From Psoroptes ovis (Eukaryota; Arthropoda; Arachnida; Sarcoptiformes; Psoroptidae), in the NCBI GenBank assembly GCA_002943765.1, contig PQWQ01000026.1, positions 620,001-684,000 on the forward strand: DNA of 64,000 bases. The letters run 5' to 3'. Of the stretch, positions 11,701-24,997 are shown piece after piece. The translations under genes and the position numbers were made by a program. The notes beneath the pieces are model-generated. The model ran no database searches, was not told where the DNA came from, and was given only the letters and a program-made list of their open reading frames with translations. Each line of letters begins with the position of its first letter. Position 1 is the first letter of the stretch.

Positions 11701-13819
11701 ATATACACCAACGAATAATAAATGTATTACAGTGAAGAAAACATTTTTTTACTCAGCGAAAACAATAAAATAAAACAAAGCAAAACACAGAAACACAGGC
11801 TAAAACATACGATTTCATAGACAAATGGGTAAATCTTGAGATATGAATTTCTAAGAGATTTTCTTTGAGAAAAAAATAAAATATTTTTAGACATAGACCT
11901 TCATTGTTTATGTTTTTTTGGATGTTTTTTCATTGATGTTTTTCATTGATGTTTTTAAATGTATTTTTGTCTGCGTATGTTGGTGTGTTGTATCATTAAA
12001 AATTTACAATCCATGTGTGTGTGTTGGTGTTTGAATAGCAAAGAGGCTTTCAAAATAAAATAAAACAATGAAATTATATTGATTTAAAAATCAAAATCAA
12101 TACGAAAATCGATCGAATACCAAAGATGGCAAGCAAAAGAAAAAAAATGCCAGAATTTTTGGTTTTTAAAAATTTACATTAAATGAAATCAAATCAAAGA
12201 AAATTAAATCAAAAATTTCAAGAAAAAAACAAAGAAAATTCAATCTGAAAAATTCAAAGAAAATTCAATTTAAAATGTTGAAAAATGTTTTTGGGAAAAT
12301 TTTTGGGCCAAAATCACTCAGATGAATTTCCAATATGTATCATTCAAAATTTTATTACCCAAAAGAAATGAATGAGCCCAAAAAAAAAAAAAAACTTCTC
12401 AAGGGCTAACACGAATAAAATCATTATTGTTATTCAAAGTTTTTGATTATTTTTCAACGATGAATAATGACCGAGATAAAAAAAAATAGATACAAATGAA
12501 TGAATGAATGAATGGATCGAAGTGTATAAACTTTAGAACTTTATTTGAAAAAAAAGAAAAGAAAATATCAATTCAATGATAATATTCAGGTATTTTTATT
12601 CATGTTTCACTTGTGTTCATGTTGAAATCAATAAGAATTGAAATGAGAAAAGTAATTTAAAAGTTTTAAAAATATAAAGACAAAACTTTTCAAAATTGCC
12701 ATAGTTTTCATTCATGAATTTTATTGTTATTATTTCATTCTTTTGAATATGAAACAAAAGAACGAGCGAATTCATCGTACATCAAATTTGCTAATCAATT
12801 TGTAGTGAAAATTCAATGCGAATTCATTCAGTTTTATTTGCCCACCAGGCAAATTTCATGCAATTTTTCTTTATATTTTTTCTTATTTTGTAAAGTTAAT
12901 TTTACAGAGAAAATTTATTTATTTTTCAATTCTTTACACAAGAAAAAATGATGATTCAAAATATGTGTAATTCTATGTTTGAATATTTGAATGTTTTCTC
13001 AAAGTAAAAATATATTAGATGATTCTTATTTTGGATGTCAATTGGCCATGAAATGGCTTTCGGTTCCGTTCATTTATTTATTTATTTTTTATTATTTGTA
13101 ATGACTTGCAGTACTTTCATACTGTATATGTGATGATTAATTTTATTTTATTTTTTTCAAAGTCACAAAATTAAACAAAATTTTAACAACGTGTCTAATC
13201 AAAAGCCAATGAGTGAGTGAGCACCAAAAAGGCCACGCTTTTCTTCCATCGCCAAACAGGCCCTGCAAAACGTGTGCTCTCTTTTTGCGCTCATTTCTAG
13301 GGATCGTTCATCGACGACGTACGGTCGTCACATATATGTATAAAACATGTACCAATTCTAATGAATCAATCAGGCTTTCCGAAAAATACACACACAATCA
13401 AATTGACCGAATCAATTTTTAAATTTGCACCAAGACACTCGGAAAAAATAAAGACAAAAAAAAACGAAAAAGGAACAAACAGATGTCAATGACAGAGTCG
13501 GGTTTCGGGACTTGTCGGGATAGATTTTTGTGTGTGCCAATTTATAAAAGTGTGATTGTTTTTAAAAAAAATAAATAAATAATCAAACATCATTGATGAC
13601 TTGTACGGTACTGTACGCTTTCGGAAATATTTTTCAAAAAACAGAAAAATTCAAATGTAAAGTGTATTTATGTTTGTGAATATATGATGTTAATGGTAAT
13701 TTTTTACAGGAAAAAAATTAATTTTTTTGATTTATTTTTGACAGTTTATTCATTCATGAAAAATTTCAAATTTTATCTTGGAATAATATCCGAAACGATT
13801 CAAATAATCGAAATATATA
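8760..13819. other. About 5 kb without recognisable genes, upstream of the first channel gene
   Basis: Reading frames here are short, low in complexity and lack plausible splice contexts. Simple repeats include GA near 8940 and AAT near 9030. A block at about 13220-13345 is much richer in G+C than its surroundings and contains the inverted repeat GACGAC...GTCGTC, so it may be a promoter or an untranslated first exon of the channel gene that starts at 13820. Confidence 0.45.
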
Positions 13820-16800
13820 ATGATTTCAATGAATCATAATTGTTATCTTCATCATAATTACTGGATCAAATTGAATATTACAATAATAATCAAAGATAAT
13901 CAATCAATTATTTGGAATATATTCATTTATTTATTATTGATTCTACATTTCGGATCATTAAGGTATGTTTTAGCATTGTTTTCAACCACCTTTGTCGATG
14001 TTTTCCAAGGATAATTTATCTCATTTATTCAAATGATTGTTTCTATTGATTAATTAGCGCCAATTGTGATAGCAATGCTCAAGAAAAACCAGAAACAATA
14101 ATTAAAAATATAATTAAAAAACAATTAGAACGCCATAATCATCATGGCCATCAACAACATAATCATCATCGTCATCAAATGCATCAATTATTCAATAACA
14201 ATGATGATCATGATTACAATGGATTCGGATTATACAGCGATGTTTCGACGAATATGCCATCGCATACTAAAACGACAACAACAGCAACAACAACAACAAT
14301 GATAATACCTATCGATAAACAGCAATCGAAAATTGATAATGAATTTCATAATAGCAAATTAGCTGAAAAATTACAAATAATTGCCACATCAATGAATAAG
14401 CAGCATATTGTTAATTCATCAATATTGAATAATTCATCATCATCATCATCATTCAATGTTGATTCGTTTTTACCTCAAGGATATGATAAATTAATGCCAC
14501 CGAAACAAAATGGTAAATTGAATTGTATTATTTGAAAAAATTAATCAAATGAATAATCATCAAAACAAATTATCTAATTAAATTGAATTATTATTCCGAA
14601 TTTTCATTATTTATTCATCAAAAACAATCAAAGGTAAACCGACTAAAGTACGCTTTCATGTGTGGGTTCTGGGTCTAGATTCAATCGATGAAGGCTCAAT
14701 GGTAATGCCATGACAATCTCGAACAATTTTTTCAAATAATTATTTCTTTCTTTTTTCTAATCAATTATAGACATATGTAGCCGATATATTCATGTCACAA
14801 TCATGGAAAGATAATCGACTAATCATTCCAAAAGATATTGTATTCAATGTGAATGCAAGTAATGATCCACGTGGGCCATATCGGCTATTACCATTGACAT
14901 TTATTGATAAAATATGGCGTCCTGATTCATTTTTTAAGGTATTGATATTTACAATAATTCATTCAGTTATTTTCTACGGAATTTTTTCGTTTTTCAATTT
15001 TCCAAATTCTTCCACCCACAGAATACCAAAGAAGTGACCTTTCAAGAAATGACCATTCCAAATCATTATATATGGTTAGTATCGAAATTAATTGAATTAT
15101 CAAGGATTCAAATATATTAAAATATCAAAATCATTATTAAAATAATTCTTAATTTTTTTTTCACTCACTCAATTCACCAATCAAAATAGGCTTTATTCAG
15201 ATAATACAATACTTTATATGGTCAAGTAAGTCATTTGTAAGAAAAAATAAATAAATTTTTCAGATCTTAATCCTTTAAAAATCTCAATTAAAATACTTGA
15301 AAATGTATTTCAAATGTCAAATATTTTCCAAGATGGAAAAAATGAGGAAAATTTGTCAGCTAAAATTGTTCTAAAGACATGTCAAATGTGTTTTACAGCA
15401 CTTTGGGTATTAGAAATTAAATGTAGTTTTATTATGTGAAAAAAGAAACAAATTAGAAATTATTATTTTCACAAAAAAAAACAAATTTCAATTGAAATTT
15501 AATTATAATCATTTGCTCTCTCTCATTTCTATTTGATTTTTCCGAAATAATAATAACAACAACAACATTGAAAATAATAGATTAACATTACTGTTATCAT
15601 GTGCAATGAAATTTCAAACATATCCACATGATATACAAAATTGTACAATGAAAATTGAATCTTGTATGTATTATAGATTATAGCTGTTTGAATTTTTGAA
15701 ATTTTAAAAATTTTTCTTAATAATCTTTTCTTTTCTTTTTTCAAAAATTTATTATTCGTTCATCATCATCATCATCATCATCATGATCATCAACATACAT
15801 ATCAGTATCATATACAACAAATGATTTAATATTTGATTGGGAAGAATCGGATCCTTTGGTTGTTGAAGAACATATCGAACTGCCACAACATGATTTGATT
15901 AAAAAAGATATCGATGATTGTACAACCAATTATTCATCGGGTATCGATTTCTTTGCTTCACTTTTTTCAAAAATATTGATTTGATTACTTTGAATCATTT
16001 TTTTGTTGATAAAAGTTTTTAAATCGTTTTTTCTCGAATTTTTTTTTCTAAAATTTCAAATACATGTTCTCTTCTCTTATATTCAATTTTCTAGGTACAT
16101 TCGCATGTGTTCAAGTTATATTTACAATTAAACGTAGACTTGGTAAGTATAACGGGGTTGCAGGCGAATGAATAACGAAGGAAAAAAACGAAAGAATTTT
16201 CAAATCTAAGATATTCAAAGAAATGAAATGCTGTTTTTGAAAATAGTCTTTGAAAAAGAATGAAATTTTTTCTCTTTTATTATTATTATTATTTAAACTT
16301 ATCATCAATTTAAATTAAGTTTTTTCAAATGAATATTTTTTTGTCATATTTTCGCAGCAGCAGCGAATTAAAAGGGCAAAAATTGATAATACAAATATTC
16401 AAATTCACAAAATATCCAAGATGCCGAGCAAACATTGATAGAATGATGCTCCCAATAGATTTATTCTTTCATTTATTCAATTTTTTCATACTTAAATTTT
16501 AATTAAATTTTTTTTTCTTTAAAAAATAATTCATTTTTTTCATTCATTCATTTTTTCTTGTGTGTATGTGATATATTGCATTAACACACATACAAACATT
16601 GGAAAGGTTATTATATATTTCATACATATATACCGACATGTTTAATCGTTATAATGTCATGGATATCGTTTTGGATCAAACCAGAAGCAGTACCAGCACG
16701 TGTAACGCTATGTGTAACATCATTACTGACCTTATCGACACAACATGCACAATCACAAAAATCATTACCACCAGTTTCATATATCAAAGCAATCGATATA

Positions 16801-17607
16801 TTCATGTCATCATGTACTGTATTTGTATTTGCATCATTAATGGAATATGCACTGGTTAACATTCTTATGGCTGATGAGATATTGAATGGTGGATTGAATT
16901 GGTTTTTCGATACATCGAATAATAATAATAATAATAATCGATCTAATAATTCAAGTCTTTCAAATAATGATGCACAAAAATCGACACATCGAAGAATACT
17001 AAATCGATCAAAATCAAAATCTAATGAATCGAAAAGCAATATAAATGTAAATTATAATCAAACAAACAATCATCATAATGAATCAATCAAAAAATGTTTA
17101 TTATCTAATCGTTCATTCAGTTTAACAAAATTGAATGATGATTCAATTGTGAATAATAATAATAATCAATTGAATTCAAATTCAATGATTTATTCAAATA
17201 AATTAAATCAAAAATCTTCAAATATACGACATCGAATAGGTTCAATATTGAATGATAATTCATCCATGATGATCAAAACAAAAATATCGAATCAATCGAA
17301 TGATGACTTTGATAATAATGATAAAGATAATGAAAATATAAATAATGATAATAATGATGATGAGGATGAAGATGATGAAGAAAGCATACATAATTATAAT
17401 TATTCAAATTATAAATTTAAAAGATGCTATAATAATGATAGTAATTTACAATATAATTTAGATCAATCAATAAATCAATTTCTAATACAATCAAAACATC
17501 GTCGTGCCTATACTGTTGATCATATATCACGTTGGATATTTCCATTATCATTTTTAATGTTAAATGTTATTTATTGGGCATATTTTTTAAATGTTGGCTA
17601 TGAATAA
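13820..17607 (+). CDS. Cys-loop ligand-gated chloride channel, pHCl type, copy 1
   Basis: Coding exons: 13820-13962, 14058-14512, 14634-14701, 14771-14938, 15022-15074, 15190-15225, 15581-15663, 15806-15940, 16095-16142 and 16607-17607. All junctions are GT-AG, the phases agree, and the product is 729 residues. It should form pentameric anion channels in neuronal or epithelial plasma membranes. A hydrophobic signal segment (IWNIFIYLLLILHFGSLS) is followed by a His/Thr/Ser-rich N-terminus. The ligand-binding domain has a Cys-loop with 13 residues between cysteines (CAMKFQTYPHDIQNC). M2 contains the anion-selectivity motif PAR (EAVPARVTLCVTSLLTLST), and M3 reads SYIKAIDIFMSSCTVFVF. A very long Asn/Ser/Asp-rich M3-M4 loop precedes M4 (SRWIFPLSFLMLNVIYWAY). 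The signature HVWVLGLDSIDEGSMTYVAD resembles insect and mite pH-sensitive chloride channels. An AATAAA lies at 17675-17680. The subfamily is likely; the ligand is unknown. Confidence 0.88.
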
Positions 17608-17674
17608 TATGATATATTTTATGTATTATAATGATTACATTGTAAATTACATCTCTTTATATACTAATTTCAAA

Positions 17675-17680
17675 AATAAA
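17675..17680 (+). terminator. Polyadenylation signal of channel copy 1
   Basis: An AATAAA hexamer 68 bp after the stop codon of the first channel gene, in an A-rich context. Confidence 0.5.
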
Positions 17681-18356
17681 AAAACATTTATTCATTTCAT
17701 TCACCACTGTATAGCTCGAAATCATCATCATTTTATCATTTGAAAGTGCTTAGATCGGACCACATGATAAGCCCGATGTGTCCATCTATAATCGACAATT
17801 AATCCAAGTTTTATTTTCACTTTAGAGCATCAATTCAATACAAAAAGATGGCAGTCAAAATTGTTCGGCCAAACGGACAATACGATTTTCGACCAATCGA
17901 TTTGATCATTTCAAAGATTATTTCGATCAAATGAAATTTCAAAAGAAAATCAATGATTGATCAAACGATTTCGATGATCGATTGTGGTCGTGGTGGTGGT
18001 GGTTTCAAAAGATCAAAATTTTCAAAGATACATGATAATTATTTTAACATCAAACAAATATCGTAAATTATAATTAATAATTATCGATATTAGTGGTGGC
18101 GAAACAACAATAAAAATTGAATTGAATCGGATATCATAAATATAATTTTGAAGCTTTTAAAACATTTTTCTAACACATTTAACAAGTTAACAAACAAACA
18201 CCAATTTTTCTTCGCTTCTATTTGTTAATTAATCACAATCAATTATCATTTTGATTGATTTTAATTTTTTATTTCATTTTATTCCTTTGTTGTTAGATCT
18301 TGCCCAAAAATGAAACATCAATTTCATTTATTTATTTATTCCATTCATTTATTCAT
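17681..18356. other. Intergenic stretch
   Basis: No gene seen. It contains AAGATGGCAG at 17845-17854, one of several copies of a CTGCCATCTT motif in the window, and a GGTGGT run near 17990-18003. Confidence 0.45.
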
Positions 18357-18560
18357 TCATTCACTTTCGACAATATTTCCACCACTCTTATTCATTGGTT
18401 TATTAGCTCGTAAATGATAACATCGACAAATTTTCAATATACTTTCACGTTTATACCAAACATAAATACCGAATAGTAAATATAAAATCAATGCCCATAT
18501 AAATTGATCAATAGTCCAAAATGATATGTCAAAATCGATGGTTTCAGATAATAATGTCAT
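18357..18560 (-). CDS. Possible small single-pass membrane protein (67 aa)
   Basis: A short open frame with ATG at 18560. It begins MTLLSETIDFDISFW, followed by a clear membrane segment (residues about 20-38, core IWALILYLLFGIYVW), then a basic Cys-containing stretch (YKRESILKICRCYHLR) and a polar tail ending in acidic residues. That order (short acidic N-terminus, one helix, basic flank) is typical of small type III membrane proteins, and amino-acid use is less repetitive than in neighbouring random frames. The frame also opens further upstream to an earlier ATG at 18638, but that part is low complexity. I do not recognise a family. It could still be chance. Confidence 0.35.
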   Translation of the reverse strand: MTLLSETIDFDISFWTIDQFIWALILYLLFGIYVWYKRESILKICRCYHLRANKPMNKSGGNIVESE

Positions 18561-20889
18561 TATAAATTTATAAATATATGGGATTTTGTTTCGTTTCGTT
18601 TCGTTTCGTTTGTATGAGTATTTATGTATGAAAACCAATTAAATGTCAAAAAAAAAAGATCGAAAAGAATTGGTGAATTTTTGGTGAATGCTGGTTGTTG
18701 TTGTTGTTGTTTTATGGTTTTTTGTTTCTGCCAATTTCTTTTGAAAATTTTCTGTGAAATTTAATGTTAAACCAATCAACGATTACAGCAACAGCAGCAG
18801 TGGAAATCAAATGTCAATTATTCTTTTGCAGGGAGGCAAAAAAAACCAAAAAAAAAAATCAAATCGATTGTTTCAATATTACTTCGTTGTATTTGATGTA
18901 TTTTATCGATAAAAATGTCGATAGAAATATTTATTTTGAAAAAAATCAAAATCGATCAGTCAGTTAGTTTCAACGAGAAAAAATAAAAATAAAATAAAAT
19001 TTCAAAGACCTTCAACGCCTACACCGAACCGATTATTATTTTTGTTTTAATCAATTTATGAGCTCGCCCTTATAAACATTTATAAATCAATGTCTGTCTG
19101 AGAAAAATTTTAATCAAATTTGAATTTTGAAATTAAAATCTTTTTCAAATGAAATGAAACACATTAAAATGGATTAAAATTCGAGAATTTTTAAAAATTC
19201 TAAAACCAAATCACAAATGCATTGCATTTGTTTGTTTATTGGTTTTGTCCATTTAAAATTTCAATCACATCTCAGTAATTGATTAAGAAAATTCATTTGA
19301 AAATTATTCGAGATATTTCGTGGATGAACCGAGATCATTTTGCTTGGAGCAAATTTTTAAAATGTTTAATCATTTAAAATGTGTTAAGAATAGAAAAAAA
19401 ATTTATTGAAACAATCATTTAAATGAAATATGAAAGAATAAAACCATCAGAAAACTTTTATTTTTTCCAATTAAAGGGATGATTTGAATATTCAACAATA
19501 TCGGAAAACAACAATTCAACGAGAACGAATGTAACAAATCGATCCAACGATTGATTGATCGATCAATCAAAGATCAATTCAATCATTCATTGAATGACTA
19601 TTTTATTGATATATTCAATATATTCAAATAACTTTTCGTTTGTTTTTCTTTTAATAATTGAAATGATTGGAATCACTACTGATTGTTGAAAACTCGTTGA
19701 AAATATTCAATGAAAAATAAATGAATAAACAAACAAACAAACATTACATAGATTGATATAATGGGTGTAAATTCCAGTTAGTTTTTATTTGTTTATTTTA
19801 CGAGAAAAAATTCATGAAAAAAATGAATTTTTTCGCCTTAAATATATTTCTGGGTAATTTGAACCGATTTTAATAATATTTTGTCAAATATTATTAAAAT
19901 CTTTGCACATTTACAACAATGGAAGCATCAAAAAAAAAAAAAAAAATGAATGAAGATGATGCATCAAGACCAGCAACAACAATAACAACAACAACAGACA
20001 CATTTCAACGATTGCACACACACACAGTCAAATTGCTAACCCTTCAAATGATGAATATTTTTTTCTTTTGACTATGAAATTTCTATGAAATTCAAAAAGC
20101 AGATGTCTAATATTATGCTATATTGTGATAGATAGAAGAGAAGAATATGCGCTCAAAGGTTTGGATAAAATGAAAATAATGAGAAAAATGAAAAAAAAGG
20201 TACCGAAATTCTTGTCTTTGAAACCTACACTCATATAAAAAACATATATTTGTCCAATGTGTATGTTATATTCACCAAAAATGTAAAGAAAACAGAATGA
20301 AAATAAAGATATTTTCATTAATATTCATTCATTCATTCATTCATTCATTGAAAAAAAAAACACAAATGAAATAGAGAATAGCATTTCATTTCAAATGTGT
20401 GTTTGCAATTGTTCACATTTTTTTGTGGAAAATCAAAAAATCGAAAAAAAATTTGAAATTTTCACTTTACCCATTCAAATTCAATGTGATTTGAAATTTT
20501 TGAGAATTTTCAAAATTTTGAAATTTTATAGTCAAAATCGTAAGAAATATATTTTTACCAGTGAAAATTCCAAACCCAATCATGCATCTGAACTGAGAAG
20601 AAAGCAAAATTCAAGAACAAAACAAACAAAAGGTAAGTGTCTATACATCGATTTTCTTTTTTCCTGCTCGAAAAATACAAATTTATCATATTTTATTTCA
20701 TTTGATTTGATTTATTTGACATTTTTTTTTTCTCACACATTGGTTTTGTTTTTCGCGCTTGTTTGCTTGGTAAAAACTTGACAAATCAAATATCATCAAT
20801 AACAATGATTTTTTTTTTTGATGGAAAATTTTGAAAATTTTTCAAAATATTTCACCCTCATCATATCTGCTCATAATAAAATTCAAATA
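18561..20889. other. Gene-free AT-rich stretch
   Basis: Nothing convincing. A TTCGTTTCGTTTCG tandem lies at about 18588-18612, a TTG run near 18697-18712 and CATT repeats near 20320-20350. A 128-codon plus-strand frame at 20395-20781 looks random. Confidence 0.45.
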
Positions 20890-20972
20890 TTAGGTTGTTC
20901 CATAAGTTGTTGCCGCTTTTCGAATGAAAAAAAAAATTTTAAAAAACGGCAACTACTTATGGGACAACCTAA
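20890..20972. mobile_element. Palindromic mariner-end MITE, copy 6 (group C)
   Basis: 83 bp, TTAGGTTGTTCCATAAGTTG to CTACTTATGGGACAACCTAA. TA is on the left, TT on the right. It shares the CATAAG/CTTATG variant and the AAAAAACG(A/G)CAA interior with copy 11, defining group C. Confidence 0.88.
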
Positions 20973-22305
20973 TTGAATTCGATATTATCAGATATTATAT
21001 CATAATCATTAATAATGATAATATTACAAGATTAATATCATTGATAAATCATATATATTTGTTTATTTTTTTTTGAATCTATTTTTTGCAAATGTAAATA
21101 TTTTGTTTGTTTGCTTAATATTCGAATGAATATTAAATTTCGCATTGAAATCTGACTGTTTTTGAATGTGTGCGAATCGATACATGTTTCGAGGTGTGTG
21201 TGTGTGTCGATGAATTCAAGCAGCTTTCAATAGAAAACACTTAAATAGTGTTTGCCAAAACAAACAAAAACTTTCACATTTGAAATAAACACACATAAAA
21301 ATAAGCATCAATTAACCTATTTTATTGTTTAATCTCAGCGAAAAACAAGAAAAAGGTGTTACAAAAAAAAACAATTGTTCTTATTTCGAACACTGAATTG
21401 TTTAATAGGGTCTCACAGGGTCTCTCTTAGGTAACATTGTCTTTATTCATTTTATGATTTTCTCATTTTTTCGTTCTCTCTCTTTTGGACCATGTAATTC
21501 CTCAAATTTCCAAATTTTACGCACAGATTAAACCCTCGAAAAAGTAGTATTTGGACTAATTTCAAAGTCTGGAATCGTTAAAAATTGAAAATTTCGAAAA
21601 TTCAACTTTTTTCAACGTTAACGAATGTTCATGAACGAATGTAATTAACAAAATTTCATTTTACAACAAAAAAATGTAACTAAAAAAGTTTTTTAAAATG
21701 AGAAAAAAAATTTCAAGGTTATAACCCTAACAGCAGCAGTAGCAGTAGCAGTTGTAGCACCGTACCCTTCAATTTTTATTGCATAATTATCATAAATATT
21801 TTAAATGTTTTAATTATTTTCATAATGATTATTATCATAATCATTATTAGCAGCTTATGTATAATACTTTAATAATAATTATTAAAATTAAATCGACATT
21901 CTTCACCATTCATTCACTATTCATTCATTCATTAAAATAATGATAATAATTTGAATTTTTTTTACCAAGGAATTTCATTTTCGTTCATTTTTAATCAAAG
22001 AAAATATTCAAACGAAAAAAAAAAATTTAAATTGAATTTTTGTGCAAATTACCCTTTGAAACAGCAACAAGGTTGTTGTTTCAAATTGTTTCGTTGTGTT
22101 TCTGTTTCAATTTTTTCAATTTCATTACATTCAATTGTGAATAATGATAATAGTGTAAAGGCCGTTTATACGGAACAAAAAATAAAAAAAATATTCAGAA
22201 ATTATTCAAAGAAAATATATTCAAGAAAAAAGATTATCAAATAAATAAATGATGTTTAGAGCAAACAAACAAACGAGCCATACGAAACAAAATAAAGAAT
22301 AAATA
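20973..22305. other. Gene-free stretch
   Basis: Only AT-rich sequence and short CAGCAGTAGCAGT repeats near 21730-21753. No gene is supported. Confidence 0.45.
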
Positions 22306-22385
22306 TTAGGTTGTCCGATAAGTTTTTGCCAATTTTCTCATGATTTCCTATGATATTATCGGCAAAAACTTTTCGGACAACCTAA
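22306..22385. mobile_element. Palindromic mariner-end MITE, copy 7 (group A)
   Basis: 80 bp, TTAGGTTGTCCGATAAGTTT to AACTTTTCGGACAACCTAA, TA on both sides. The inner arms GCCAATTTT and ATCGGCA are as in the other group A copies. Confidence 0.9.
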
Positions 22386-23758
22386 TAAATGAATTATTTT
22401 CAAAAACCATGCAAACAAACAAATAGAAAATATTAAAGTCAATGATAATCATGAAAACATGCATGCAAACATTGAGTCCACAATGCATTGAAAATGTTTG
22501 TAGAACAAAAATAAAGAAATGAATAAAAATAGAAATATTCATTCATTTCATTTCATTTCATTTCATTCATTTTATATAAATGTCAATGTTTTTGAGCAGC
22601 AAAAATTTTCAAAAATTTAGACAATATTCATAAGAATTTCATTCATTCATTCGTCTTAATTCTCTTTGAATTAAGGAAGAATATTTTTATTTTTTTTTCG
22701 GGTTGAATTTTGCCGAAACAAAAAAAAAATATTAGGAAATATTTTTCCAAAAAATTCATTTGTTTTTGGCAATGAATTTGATTTAATTGAATTGAAAGTT
22801 TATTTCTTATTCTGTTCTGGTTCAAATTTTTTTTTCTGTTTTTGTTTTTGTTTTCGTTGGCATTCAATTACACAATAATTGTACAATTGCATTTCCAATT
22901 GAATTCAATTCAAGCAATCGTAATCAATTTAATTTGTTTTATTGTTTTTCGGTTCTGTTTTGGGTCAATTCAAACCAGGAAAATCTTGAAAATAATAACA
23001 ACAACAAAACTTGAGGAAAAAGGTAGTCAAAAATATAGAAAAATATGTAATTCTAATCAATATTTAATTAGATTCAAAATGAAATTAATTTTAGAATTCT
23101 TTTTAGGTTCTTAATTGGGTTTCTACATGTGTATTTTGAATTTTTTTTCCCGTTTGTTAATAAGATTAACAAATCAAGGCAATAAGGATAAGGCTTCTAC
23201 CTTTTATAATAATAATTAGTACTAATGGATAATATTTTTTTTTTTTTTTGAATGAAAATAAATAATTAATTCATTTTTTCGAGATTAATTCTTTGAATTT
23301 TTTCATTTTATTTACGGGCCTAGAAAATTTTGTGAGCAGCCCCGTACACAGAGAAACAACAAGTGTTGTGCTATACCCAAATCTAAGACAAGTCAAATAG
23401 ATTAGATTTTCGACTGTCTATTGAAATATGGTATTAGAAAATGAAAAATTTCCGTGAATTTTTTCTCTGATCGTGAAATTTTTCAAATTCCATTGAAGTG
23501 GAAAATGTGAATTTAGTTTGAATGCAAAACTTTTTGAATTTTTTTCCAAAGACATTCAAAGACATACATACATTCTTGTGTTTATGTGGACTAGAAAACA
23601 CACATTTTAACATATATATGTGATATTTGTCATATGTATTTATAGAATTCTTGTGAAATTGAATTTCAATTTGAAAAAAAAATTCAATTCTAATTTTAAT
23701 TTAAATTTTTTTTTTATTTTTATTTTCGAGCTTAAATTTGAAAATAATATAGATAAAA
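22386..23758. other. Gene-free stretch
   Basis: Low-complexity AT-rich sequence with ATTTC repeats near 22535-22570. No gene recognised. Confidence 0.45.
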
Positions 23759-23838
23759 TTAGGTTGTCCTAAAAGTTTTTGCCAATTATATCTTGGAAAA
23801 TCATTGAAAAATCGACAAAAACTTTCCGGACAACCTAA
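23759..23838. mobile_element. Palindromic mariner-end MITE, copy 8 (group A)
   Basis: 80 bp, TTAGGTTGTCCTAAAAGTTT to AACTTTCCGGACAACCTAA. TA follows on the right; the left flank is AA. The interior is close to copies 2 and 9. Confidence 0.88.
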
Positions 23839-24947
23839 TAAGAATGAATGAAAAATAATATTCATAAAAATGAATTGTATTCGATTGTATAAATAAATTA
23901 TTAATAATGATATTATCATCTTTGAAATTTTTCTCATTTCTTTCTTAGTCCATCGACAAATTCAGAATGAAATTTTGAGAATTTCATTATTATATTTTCT
24001 ATTGTAAAATTCAATCACAATTTTCAATAATTGATAATATTGGTATATCGAGATGATATCGAAATTCTTTTCGAATTGATCGATTTTCTTTTCTTTTTCG
24101 AAACAAGACCAATATCAAATGGCAAATAATAAATATCCAAACCAGACGATGTAATCAAATTTTAAATGATTGAATGATTTTACATCATAGGAAATCATCA
24201 ATTTTACACAAATTTTCAATACAACAAAACACACACAATAATGAAATGATATTGAACAATTATTGGCCATATTTTTTTTTTTTTTTTTTTTGATAAATTT
24301 TTTTCAAAAATTTAACAAGTTTGAAATACATTTTTCGCTTGTACATTTGGTCCAAAATCAATGGGAAAAAATTGAATCAATTTATAAAAATATATCAAAT
24401 TCGATATACGTAGCTTAAAGAACAAGAGACATAAAGCGATAATTCAATGTTCAATAAGCCAACAGGCGCAATACATAAATCCATTTTAAAAAATTATGGA
24501 TGCCAGATGTTTTTTTTTTTTTTTTGGTTCTTGCATTTTCCATAACAAACAGCGTGTTTGCTGAGGATATGGTCTTTGAAAAAATCGAAAAAAAAACAAC
24601 AACAACAACAATTTAACTCAAATTGGATAATTGGATCATCAAATTTTTGAAGAATTTCGGTGTGTTTGGATTTGCTTTGCGCTTCGCTTTTAATGAAGAT
24701 TAATTTTTATTTGTTTATTTATTTGATTTGCTCGCTCTCATATATTTATGTTGCCATATATACAAATCAAACAAACCAAACAAACAAATAAAATTGACGA
24801 TCATTTTCGATATTTTTTTCGATATTCAAACAGAGTAAATATTGGCGAAAAATTGTTATAATTTTCAGTACAAATATTTGACAATTGATAATTGTTTTTT
24901 TTCGATTTTTTTCTGTGATAAATGCTTAATTTGTTTGATTTGAAAAT

Positions 24948-24997
<50 letters not shown>

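Noticed and set aside
13213..13422. A 69-codon frame in the GC-rich block
   Set aside because: No homology signal or splice link to the channel gene; the block is better treated as possible regulatory or untranslated sequence.
16620..17039. A 139-codon minus-strand frame opposite the M1-M3 exon of channel copy 1, with a 93-codon twin at 31217-31498
   Set aside because: Antisense shadows of the conserved channel exon; their mutual similarity comes from the sense-strand duplication.
20395..20781. A 128-codon plus-strand open frame
   Set aside because: The composition is Phe/Lys/Ser/Leu-rich as expected from random AT-rich sequence, with no domain, no splice context and no repeat of the window's coding style.
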